Source: Argentina anserina (lineage: Eukaryota; Streptophyta; Magnoliopsida; Rosales; Rosaceae). Taken from it: a DNA stretch of 64,000 nt. This document shows, one piece after another, positions 13,115 to 23,548 of the stretch. The stretch spans positions 11,160,001 through 11,224,000 of the forward strand of contig NC_065876.1 in NCBI RefSeq assembly GCF_933775445.1, given 5' to 3'. Positions within the stretch are counted from its first letter, which is position 1; each line of letters opens with the position of its first letter. The position numbers and the translations under genes are program-made. The notes beneath the pieces are model-generated. The model did not search any database, was not told the origin of the DNA, and saw nothing but the letters and a program-made list of their open reading frames with translations.

Positions 13115-14799
13115 ATGGATGATTTAGACGCTGCGGTTGAATTGAAATCGGCAGATTCAAGTGGGAGAAGCGTCTCCAGCAGGTTACCTTTTCTTCTTCT
13201 TCTTCTTCTTCTTCTTCTTCTATACCCTAAATTTGTTCTTCTTGTTGTTGTTCTTTTGATTGAGACTTTAAGTAGGGAGCATTTAGGTCCTCGATTAAGT
13301 TGGAAACTAGATCAGGAGTCATGCTATGCGGCCAATGTAGTGATGAAATTGTATGAATATCATGCAACTGTGTGACTTGCGTCATTCTAAACTCGACTGC
13401 TTGCTGAACAAAATAACAACTTGTTTACTTTCTGCTTATTGTGTACTTGAGAGTTGAGACACTGGGTTGATAGTGTTCTATAGGCATGCGTTCACTTGTA
13501 CACTACTTTTGTAAATGTCAAAGAATACATTCTCAATAAGTTCTCCCTTGTCTTGTATCTGCATCAAAAGGGTGGGCTGAGAGAGATAAACGCAGAAAGA
13601 TTACCCTACTGTCCGCTCAAGATGTTTTTTCTCTTGACTCTGTGTATCATACTTGCTTTATATATCTCATCTACTTGCCATTTGTATATTCCGGCTTTGG
13701 TGATAGAAAACTTAACATCATAATGAGGAGGCTTTTAGATGTAAACTAAGTATGACATTTAACTGTTTCACCTTGATGAATTGTGGAATTACTTTTTTTT
13801 CTATTAATTCTTCTGCAACTTGGAATTGTTCTTCTGCACTAGGAGCATTTATAGTTCTCAGAACTGCGCATTATGGCTCTATTTTGACTGAAATATGTTG
13901 GATTGAATCTATTACTTGATATCTCCCTTGTCACCTAAGTTGCTGTATTATTTATAGCTGTAATGTACACCATTAGCCAAACTGCACCTGCCTTAATACT
14001 GAGTGCAAAGTTCTTTTCCTCACCCCTTCTCTGATCAATTCACTTATCTTTCTCTCTCCAGGCAGAAGAGCGGAGGCTGGCTATAAAGAAGCTTCCTGAG
14101 CAGACTATTTTGTCAGAGGTTCGCCGTATGGTTGAGGGGATGCAGAATTTGAATAAGCAGCTAGAAGAGACTGTCAGTTCTATTACCGGTGCTGAGCTCA
14201 TTTGGGATAAGCTTATGTTAGTTGAATTTTGATAGCTTTCTCATTTAAAATGACATCACAAAGATATGTGTTTGATTAAAAGCAGCATGACATATAGTGG
14301 ATGCATTTGCTGTCCTTCGTACCTTCAAATATCAATCTTAATCCCGCTCAATCATAATTTTCAAAAGTGAACATAACAGCACCCCGAATTCCCCTCAGTA
14401 AAGCATGCTACCCAAAATTCCCCTTGGTGTTTGTTTTAGACATTTACTTATCCCTGCAATATAAGAAATAGTTTTTTTTTTACCTGCTTTATAGTATCAA
14501 TCTTTCTGTTATCTATTCTATGATGATCTTGTCTCATCTATTGAACTGAATGCTTTTGTATGCAGGAGGCTGCTATTGAGGATTACTTTAAGCCGCTCGA
14601 CCAAGAGGCTCAGAGGTTAATCAAAACACAACTTGAAGGAGAGGAGAAAACAATGAAGCGGATGATGAAAACCATGCATGACCAGGCTATGCTTGATATT
14701 GCCGAAGAGGAGAGAAAAGTAAAAGCACAAATAGTCGACACGAATCAGAAGGACCAAGACCCGAAACCAAATAACCAACATCTGGCACCGCCCGCATGA
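13115..14799 (+). CDS. Small coiled-coil protein of unknown function
   Basis: Two exons are well supported: 14062-14172 (AEERRLAIKKLPEQTILSEV, then RRMVEGMQNLNKQLEET) and 14566-14799 (EAAIEDYFKPLDQEAQRLIK, then charged helix, stop TGA 14797-14799). Both are phase 0, with acceptors CTCTCCAG and TTGTATGCAG. They code for a highly charged, probably coiled-coil protein with a hydrophilic tail. A likely first exon, 13115-13182, reads MDDLDAAVELKSADSSGRSV, but its donor AG|GTTACC leaves two bases of a codon while the next exon needs phase 0. Either a small exon of length 3n+1 lies between them, or one base has been lost near 13182. I do not recognise the family. Confidence 0.55.
13193..13221 (+). 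repeat. (CTT)n microsatellite
   Basis: Nine to ten CTT units in the first intron of the small coiled-coil gene, directly downstream of its proposed first donor. Length change here could matter for splice choice. Confidence 0.8.
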
Positions 14800-17700
14800 A
14801 GGTTAGACAAGATTAATTTGTAAGAATTGGTGTTAGCTTTAGTATTACTCCTGTACGAGCATTATCAGTTTTGATTGTTTCAGTTACTGCTTTGGTATGA
14901 ATATAAGAGAAGTACTTTGTACTGCAAATTAACTAGATCTTGGATTATGAACCGACTATCTAATAAAGTTAGTCTCTCGTCATATGTAAAACAGTTCTCA
15001 CCCCCAGCCATTTCTTTGTGGTGGAGATCAGTAGTGATGAATTTATATAACATGCATAGCACGATTGTCATATACAAGAAGAGCACTGCATTTCTTGCAT
15101 TCTTTGTGGATGATTGGCAGAAAATCCAGAAATGATAATAATGAAATATGAAGGAAACAGCATCAGGGAAAATATTTTGCTGCTGAGACCCCTCGCATCC
15201 GTATTACAGTCGCAGTTTGCAATAGTTGAGAACTTGAGATTGAATGAGAGTTATGCTTGGAAAGTTTTGATGTGCCAAATAAATATCCGTCTCAACCTTA
15301 ACTCCTAAGCTTTTGGGTGTGGAAGCTTTGTACATGTTGCAAGTATATACTTCTGTACGCCAGGTTTCCAAGTTCAGTTCAAACCCCTCAGAGACCGGGC
15401 ATCGTTTTGCCTTCAAAGACCAGCTACTCGTGCTCATACCAGACTCAACATGGCAAAGTTGAATACTTGAATTCCATTTCTGTCTTTCCAAGCATGAAGG
15501 CCAAGCACTAATCACCAAACTTGACCGGAATAAGGCTGCCTTTTATATCATTGAACTTTGCCCACCTTCACGACTCCGTGAAAACTATACGTAGATTATC
15601 CAGTCATCACAAAAGGCCAACTCAAAATGCACTTCATCCTTGGAAAGTTGGATAAAATAATGGCCTCAAATAGCTAGGTTAAGTAAACATCTGATGGGGA
15701 GTCTATTCGTTGGACTTTGTCTTAGTGAAGAGATGCATCATCATATTCCGGATCCATCTTTATTGAGTTTTGTTGGATCTATCCCAAGTTCCATGGCTTC
15801 GAGCAAATGGAGTCACTTGCTTTTACTATGCAAGATTTTAGGTCGAACAATAATTTACAAAGGAGAAAGTTTTTGGTGCAGCATATGCAGGGTTCATTTG
15901 GCATTGAATAAAAACAACGGCAATTCCTAAATATAATTCATGTATGTTTTTAATTTTAATTAAGATGTTGTCCATTATATGTGTCACAACAGACAACAGA
16001 TGTACTTGAGATTTTTCCATTACTTGGGCAGCAAAGCTAGTTTTTTTTTTGGCGAGATAACTTGAGCAAGAAGCCTAGAAGCTAATGAACATAGACGTGT
16101 GGATTTAACTTTGGAGTTGGAATATTTCAGTGGATTTAGCAACAAGTCGTGGCCATTGGGATGGTTTGTCATGTCAATTAAAATGGCCTAAAATAGACCT
16201 TATGATTCGATATGTTCATATACTTAGTGTTCCTCATGGGGCATGTAGCTATTAAATGAGATATGTCACCCAGACATCTGATGAAGGACAAATGCCAAGT
16301 TAGAGCCCTTTTGTCAATGTGCTAATCTGATCAATCCTCTAATCGTGTGCCTTAATAAATCCAAGCAACTCTAATTCCCTTCTTTCTCTGCTCATTAACT
16401 TCTTGTTGGTATGCATCACTTTCATAAAAACTCATTACGAATGTCAACAATTGGAACCCAAATGAGGCCATATTCCTTTTTATCTTTAGGAATCAGTAAA
16501 CATGAAAAAAAAAAAAACACTCAACGTTGATAATGCCTTCGTGAATTCGGAATGTATCAAATTAATTTCACTGTGCCCCGGGAGGCAAAAGTTGAGGAAT
16601 CTTTGCTACAGATATGTTAATAGCTTAGCTAGAATCCGTTGTCGTTGTTATGTTAACCTTTTATGTTTTTCCAGAAGTGAGATTTTATTCATACCTCACA
16701 AAACAACAACTATACCTTCCACTTTTTCCAAGTTAGTGTTGAAATCTTTATTTTTTTTATTATTCTTATATTTGAACTTAATTAACATGTTTAGATGCAA
16801 AGCAAGTTTCTTTATTTTGTTATGAAATGAGATGGATTAATCAACCTGTTTTCAATTTTTTTTATGAACTTGCTTGTGGTAATCTACCTTGGAAGCAATT
16901 CTCAAAGACAAACTTGATTTTGGAGGTCACTAATTTTTTGGGTGCAAAAACTCAAAAAATCGGAGGAAATGAATGGACGAAACTACCCTTGAAAATTGGT
17001 GGGAAATGAAAATACTAATAGTGTTAATTTACGGAATGAACCACAATTGAGTTGAGGTAGAAACTTTAGGTACTAATGCGATAATTTCCGAAATTGAGGT
17101 ACGGAAGTTTAGAATGATCAATAATTAGAGGATTGTTTAGTTAAATCTCCTAACATTATATACTAGAACCACCTATCGATATGTTAGGGCTGAAGTGCTG
17201 AATTTCTACAACCATGACGGATGTAAGGTAGAAACATCTCTATAATTTGTTAGATACAAATACTAAAGTCCTATTCAATGACGTTTTTCAAAACAGTTTT
17301 CAAAAATATTAAAAATAAAAATAATTTTGACGTTTTCACTTTTTTTTTTCTAAAAATTAAAAATATTTCGAATTTTCATTTTCTATATATTTGAGAAATT
17401 TAACGAACAGTTTCACGCTATTTTCATACATGGGTATGAATACATTACCAAGAGTCACCTTTTATTTATTATTCTTTTTCTTGGACTTAAAATATAAAAA
17501 TATTTTTCACGAGAAAATGAAATTAATATCAATCTTTCGACAATACATAGATTTAGAGGAAAGTCCACACAAATACCTCTTACTCGAGGTCTCGAGCCAA
17601 TTAATACTCTCAAACTTACACTTCTTTTTATTGTAAATTAAACATGAAAGTTATTTGTAAATATACACTGGATTAGAGTATTAATAATGCAATATCACAA

Positions 17701-18487
17701 AAACAAAAGCATAAAAGCATAACTGTCCCAAAAGAAAATGATATATATGTCCGACTACCTGTCCTTATATAACTTTGAAGATAACATTACTTTAGATAAA
17801 CAATGCAGTTTAAGTTGGGCACTTGGGCATGCTCTCCCATGGGTAGGTGTGGACTGGCATGAACCATGATGCAACCGAGCGCTATCAATGGCCTTTAGTC
17901 GGCTGGGGGAGGTTGACAACTAGTGCCTCCACATCCCAGGAAGAAATATTGGCCCTCCTTTAACCAACAGATGCCTTCAACGTGTCCTTGCTTTCATGGT
18001 TTTACCCCTGTAGATCGATCACTGGAATATATAGCACTGTGAGTGTGGACGTTGAAGGTTCAAAAGCTATGAATGGAGGAGTTCGAGTCACGAGCCCACT
18101 CGATTATTATTGAAACAGTAAAAGGAAGGATGGGAACCTTCAGCCTTCTGGGTTTTAATTCAGAAATGAAAAGTGAGGAGATCATGGTCTAGCTTTCCTA
18201 GTGCGCACAGGTCTTTAACCTAATTATTTTTGCACCCGCATTAGAAAAGCTATGTACTTCTGCATATACCTAGCTAACATGTGTTGAGTGCAAGTACCTT
18301 CAATGTTGGGGAGTGATCGATAGCGGCCATCTGAGTTTATGGTACGGACTGTTGGTGTTCGAGTGTTCATCATGGCTTTTCAAGATCGGAGAATGCATGG
18401 GTACGTGAGCGATTAGGTTTAATAAGTCGATACGTATTTGAGCTAGGGTTAAGTGATTCAAATATCGTACATTGTGGCATCACTCCT
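14800..18487. other. Intergenic region left of the retrotransposon block
   Basis: About 3.7 kb with no gene I can support. It contains A/T homopolymers near 16036, 16504 and 17341. The short frames at 15204-15518 (minus) and 16502-16825 have no recognisable domains. The less AT-rich stretch 17815-18150 has no long frame and I found no hairpin arms for it. Confidence 0.45.
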
Positions 18488-18492
18488 AGAAT

Positions 18493-18612
18493 AGTGGAAA
18501 ACTATATTAAACTTTCTTAATGAATCTATACATATTGATGTCCTATATATATAATGAGAAAGCATCAACCACTATTCCACAATCCACTATCCCACAATCT
18601 CATGATTCACGC
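18493..18612 (-). repeat. Copia 3' LTR, main part (rest at 29766-29770)
   Basis: Same sequence as 33914-34027 up to ATTCACGC, where the gypsy element begins at 18613. The remaining CAACA resumes after the gypsy element and its duplicated CACGC. Preceded by target duplication AGAAT at 18488-18492. Confidence 0.9.
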
Positions 18613-19086
18613 TGTTAATGCTGTGATTATACTTGATTCAGTACGCCGTGCTCCACGTGTATGTAGTATGCCGTACTCCCGGTCACTTCCCTGCCACGGG
18701 TAACACACGTCGTTAGAGTAGAGACCACGGCGGCGTGGTCTTCGACTCTCCGACGCTCAAGTCAGGACAATGATAATTCGTGCAGAGTGATGGTAGGAAG
18801 TTCAGTGTACTTACCTTGTAAGGTCAAGAGTCTGACCTTTTATTGTTGAGTTGAAGTGGATCGTTTACTTGCCATTCGATGTGGGACGACGTCCGATTAA
18901 GGTGCTCTCTGGAGCCTTCTTTGAGATGCGCGTGAGGGCACGTCCGTAGTCAGTTTGGGCCGTGGGGAGGCCCGTTGTGTAGTTAGCGCGGCTGACTTGC
19001 TGTTAGTGTTGTAGGATTGTGCTATACGTTAGCTTTAATGCGCTGGTAGTTGTGCTGATTATGGCGGGCATAAGCCTATGCCAACA
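18613..19086 (-). repeat. Gypsy 3' LTR
   Basis: 474 bp, the left copy. It is joined to the purine tract (minus strand AACTTGGGGGGACT) at 19087-19100, the plus-strand priming site. Confidence 0.95.
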
Positions 19087-19261
19087 AGTCCCCCCAAGTT
19101 CCCAGTCTAGGGAGGTAATTTCTTGACTGGGGAGTTAATAATTGAGCGTCTTGCCATAATCAGCAATGGGTCTTGCGGACCCTCTCGTAGTCCCCCCACT
19201 CCCCGGTTAAGGAATGCCGAGTTTTTGTTGTGTAGTATGTTTGATCGCTTCTCTGTTGGGG

Positions 19262-19682
19262 ACTTCTTATGTCGCTGTCTTTGAGCGTAGTGCGTCCGTC
19301 ATAGCGTAGTAAGTTCTTACGCGTAGGACGTCTTATCGCTGTCTTTGAGCGTAGTGCGTCCGTCATAGCGTAGTAAGCTCTTACGCGTAGGATGTCTTAT
19401 CGCTGTCTTTAAGCGTAGTGCGTCCGTCATAGCGTAGTAAATTCTTACGCGTAGGACGTCTTATCGCTGTCTTTGAGCGTAGTGCGTCCGTCATAGCGTA
19501 GTAAATTCTTACGCGTAGGACGTCTTATCGCTGTCTTTGAGCGTAGTGCGTCCGTCATAGCGTAGTAAGTTCTTACGCGTAGGACGTCTTATCGCTGTCT
19601 TTGAGCGTAGTGCGTCCGTCATAGCGTAGTAAGTTCTTACGCGTAGGACGTCTTATCGCTGTCTTTGAGCGTGGTGCGTGTA
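19262..19682 (+). repeat. 64-bp tandem repeat array, about 6.5 copies
   Basis: Unit begins GTCTTATCGCTGTCTTTGAG and contains GCGTAGTAAG TT CTTACGCGTA, a small inverted repeat. GTCTTAT starts at 19330, 19394, 19458, 19522, 19586 and 19650, exactly 64 bp apart; a diverged first unit begins near 19266. Copies differ by only a few bases. It lies in the 3' untranslated region of the gypsy element, as in Retand-type Tat elements. Confidence 0.95.
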
Positions 19683-20489
19683 GGTTGGGATCAGCGCCAT
19701 TCGTGCTGTGGGGAGCACGTGTCATACATGCATTGGGCGGATGTTTCGTGAACGTTTCGAATTCGTGGGGTGACGTTATCCGAGAAGACAGTTATTGCGT
19801 GTAATTAAGGCGTGTGTAACCGAAACGTTGCCTCGGTAACCCAGGCCACGTGGCGAGATCTGGAGCGATGCCTCTTGGGTCGACGACTAGGATGCGAGTA
19901 ACGGTTTTCTGAATCTGACGGTTAAGGAACGCTTCTGAAGGATCAACGGGCAGGATGTGAGGTGGAGTTTACTACAAAAGGGTGAAAGGGACAGAATGGC
20001 TGTCATTATCGACAGACCCAAGTTTTCGAAATCCAAATTCTCTCATTCCCTCTCTTTTGCTCTCGTCTGCTTCCTTTTCTTCCAAGCGTAAACTCATCGG
20101 GATTTTGGCGTGAGTCGGCTTTTTGAGGTATGTTTTCTGGTCGGATCCCTCTTTATTCGGTTTGTGGCTTGTTGTTTGTTGGTAGATTTGTGTTCGTAGG
20201 GTAAATCGGTGGTCTTGGGTTTTGGGTCCTTCCGGCAGATATGTGGGTTTTGGGTCCATTTGATCTTTAGATGATTATTTTCCGGCAAGGTGGGGTGTTT
20301 GTATAGGCGGTACGGATGGGTTTTCGCCGTTAACTGGGCTTGGTGTTCTTCATGTTCTTCATGTTCTTCGTGTTCTTCATGTTCTTCAAACTCGTTCTTG
20401 CGAGGTTCGTAGGATAGATCTGACTTTACTTTTTGACTTCTAGTTTTAGGTTGTTCGCCTTTGACTTCGGTGTTGCTTGCTGCGGCGTA
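19683..20489. other. Gypsy 3' region between tandem repeat and antisense gene
   Basis: Element-internal sequence without a supported frame. If the antisense gene is transcribed, its promoter and leader should be here. I see no clear TATA box. Confidence 0.45.
20341..20390 (+). repeat. TTCTTCATG-type minisatellite
   Basis: Five imperfect 9-bp units of GTTCTTCAT upstream of the antisense gene ATG, probably in its 5' leader. Confidence 0.75.
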
Positions 20490-23081
20490 ATGTCTAGGAT
20501 AATTATACTAACTGATAGCGATTCCGCGTCTGCAGAAGGAAGTTGGTCCGCGTCGTCATCCGCTTGGTCGTGGACAAGTGAATTAGAGACCAACTACTTG
20601 GACTTGGTGCGGCGTAGTGGTGGAAACGATTTGCATCGCGAAGATCGTTCTACCGTCTTTGCTAGAGTGTTAGCGAACTGGGACACGAGTGAGTCGTCAA
20701 GCACCATGGAGTCGCAACGTGAAGAGACTGGAGAAAGTGAAGGAGTATCTGAGCGTATTATAAGTGCTTCGGGGACTAGCACTTCAGGCCCAACGCTGAG
20801 CCCAGCGCCTGTAAGGCGCTGGTTAGATGGTGGTGTGCAGAGGTCGGAAGTGGAGGAGGCACATGGAGCCGACTCCGCCGCAGTGAGTGGTTATGTCGAG
20901 GAATTTAAGTTACCTGGGACTATCCTCGCCCGTGCGATTCGGCATGATGAATTTGGTTCAATGTTGCCAAACGGGCATGCGTTGGTGAGCCCCTCCGTAT
21001 TACGACTTGGGGTGGAGTTGCCGTTAGACCCTCGTCTGCAATGTCTTGTGGCGGAGTTTGGCTTGGCCTTTGGCCAAGTGAGTTATAACATGTGGCGGGT
21101 TCTTCTCGGTCTCTGTTCATTATTCTACCTGTCGGGGTGTTTGGCTCCTACTGCGGCGGAGGTTCTCCATTTCTTCAAAGTGGACTACAACCAGCGTAAT
21201 GGTAATGGGGGGACCGCGCGGTTTGTGAGGCGGGATGAGCGCAGTGAGTACCAGGTTTTAGAGAACTGGCCCACCTCGGAGGCGAACTGGAGAAGAAACA
21301 GCTTCGTGGTGGAGGACGGGTGGGAGTATGGGCGCATTAACGGGGTAGAGTATATCCCAAGGAAACGTATTCCCTCGCGGTTCCGGGCTATTAACTGTAG
21401 GTTTCAATGCTTTACTAACTTTTGTTACTACGGAATGATTGTTTGCTGATGCTACCTTCGCTCTGTTTTTGTTTATGTAGCTGGAAGGAGATTGGTTTTG
21501 TCCGAGCGAGAGGTTGAACGGGTGAATCGTGTAACTTATCTTTGGAGGTGTCAAGGTGAAGACTTGGTTCACGATTTAAAGGTATTGACGAACCCGTACC
21601 TCCTGTTCGAGCAAGGATTACTCCGTCGTCATCGTAAGTAGAAGTGCTCTGTTTTTTTTTTTTTTGTGGCGTATTAATCTGTTGTTATATGTGCAGCTAC
21701 GACACTCTCGGTGAACAGGAATTTCGAAAAGTCAGAGCGCGTCTGCTACGCCCGGTTTCTGCAGCAGGAAGATCCTGACGTTACGCCGGATACTGAAGGG
21801 CTAGCGATCACGATGTTGCGACGCGTCATGTCTAAGAAGGCGGCAGCCTCTACAAAGAAAGTAAATGTCGCAGCGCAGCGAGTCGAGGATTTGTCCGCGG
21901 TTGTGGACCTGTCCATTCCCCTGCACGCGAACCTACCAAATGAGCAGGGATTACCACGCCGCAGTGATGCAGAAGGAGTTGGCCGTATCGATGCCGATCC
22001 GCATCTGGCTGATCCGGCGGTGTCGCTTGAGACTGGTAGGAAGAAGAAGCCGCAGAAGGCGAGCGCGTCTTCGAAAAGAGCAAAGTCATCTGTTGCCCCC
22101 GAGGATGTGGAGGATGCGGCAGTGGAGGCTCCGCCTCCTAAAAGACAGAGGACTACGCAGCTGGCGCCACTCACCTTCACGGAGTCTCGGGTTTTCGAGG
22201 ATCTGTCCGCCTTGGACCGCAGTCCTCTGAGCCAGCTAGGAGCTCCGGAACTGGAGAAGCTGGTGTTGTTAAGCCAGCGCGCCGGGCTCGGGGGTTTGAG
22301 GCGACCTGACGGATCTGGTCTGGACCTGCGGAGTCCCCTCGGTCTTGCTGCCACGAGGGCAGCGAAGATGGTTTTTAATTTGCTTGATGCGGAGCGGGAT
22401 GCTCTGGAGGCACAGCGCCATCTCGCCGAAGTGGTTGAACGAGACAGCACCCGTGAGACAAGGGTGTTGCTGCTGGAAAATGACTTGGCCAATGCTAGGG
22501 CCAAGTTGGAAAATGCGGCGAACCTCCAGGAGGACCTTCGGCAGGAGGTTGCCCGTCGAGAGGTAGCGGAGTCACTTGCCCGAGAAGCGGCGGCGGAGAG
22601 GGATGCGGCGCAGTCTGCCCTTGCGGATGCAGAGGAGCTTGTTAGAAGGATGAGCGAGGAGGCAGAAGCTGAGAGGGCCCGCGTAGCAGAGGAGGCTGCG
22701 TCTAGCGCCGTGACTGCCTTCAAATCATCCATGGAGATGACTAAGTACTTGGAAGGGTACTATGTCACGGCCGTGGGTGACATGATAGCGCAGTTCCAGG
22801 AGCTGGAGATGCTGGATCCCGCGGACTACGAGGTCCGTCTGTCGGAGAAGGGTTTGGAACCGCCGCCCATGCCACATGAAGTGACTCCGCCCTTTTCGCA
22901 GCCTACTTCTACTGCGGAGGCCGAAGGTGGTAAGGAAATTTCTAACTCTTCTTCGTCTGGTTTTTCTTGTGATAATGACAGGTCTGATTCTAATCCGGAG
23001 ACTCCCTCTCCTACTCCTCCTTCTCAGAGCATCAGGATGCACAACCGCCGCAAGGCGAATCGGGGGAAGCGGCGGAGCTAG
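20490..23081 (+). CDS. Antisense spliced gene in the Tat element 3' region
   Basis: Plus-strand gene opposite in sense to gag-pol. Exons 20490-21396, 21481-21633 and 21697-23081 join through two short T-rich GT-AG introns (84 and 63 bp) without breaking the frame, giving 814 residues. The first exon (MSRIIILTDSDSASAEGSWS start) is Ser/Glu-rich, then has a globular part with MLPNGHALVSPSVLRLGVEL and QVSYNMWRVLLGL, a pattern I associate with the plant 'putative gypsy type transposon' domain (PF04195). The third exon has a nuclear-type basic stretch (PPPKRQRTTQ) and a long Ala/Glu/Arg coiled coil (about 22390-22730), then a Ser-rich tail ending KANRGKRRS. Function is unknown. The second exon could have alternative ends, and a possible extra intron exists near 22930-22982. 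Antisense frames are known in Tat elements, but this exact exon structure is my inference. Confidence 0.7.
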
Positions 23082-23548
23082 AAGCTGCGAGTACCGGCGA
23101 TGCGGTCTGAGCAACGCTGGCGCACCAAGTTGCGGGGGAGGAGTAGGATAGGGTGATAAGATCGTTGTAATGCATCTCCTGTCGCCGTAGTCTTTATGTT
23201 TCTGTAAAAAAATTTTTTTTTGTAACGGTCTTTGTGCCGATCTTGCTATCTTTTGATGAATAGAAGTTCTTTTGACCCGTGTTGTTTTTTTATATTATTG
23301 CCGTAGCAATATTGTGGTTGTTGTTTTGTACTTTTGGCTGTATGCTTAATTCTATCTTCGTTGTGCGCACAATGAAATTGTCTGTCGAAGGAATTTAATT
23401 GCCATAGTACGCTAGCGTAGTAAGGATCAATGGTTTGAAAAATTCCTCATTTCATTGATAGCCTGGCCATAGCCATTTTGTACAAAGATAGCTAAAGCAG
23501 CGCGTCAAAAGTACTCAAACAGTTGGTCCTTGTGCTACGGATGGACTC
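23082..23548. other. Spacer between convergent antisense gene and pol
   Basis: 467 bp between the stop of the antisense gene and the stop of pol. The two are transcribed toward each other. It holds T-rich runs and GATGAATAGAAG near 23255, which may serve antisense polyadenylation. No coding signal. Confidence 0.5.

Noticed and set aside
15204..15518. 104-codon minus-strand frame
   Set aside because: No recognisable motif, no splice partner, and overlapping frames of similar length on the other strand.
17815..18060. Possible microRNA or long non-coding RNA gene
   Set aside because: Composition differs from the flanks, but I found neither complementary arms nor a known mature microRNA sequence.
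19262..19682. Regular repeats resembling a CRISPR array
   Set aside because: The 64-bp units are head-to-tail without unique spacers and lie in a plant retrotransposon.
21746..22732. 328-codon minus-strand frame in the gypsy 3' region
   Set aside because: It is a Ser/Arg/Ala-rich shadow of the coiled-coil exon on the other strand, with no domain; the plus-strand reading has splice continuity and sensible composition.
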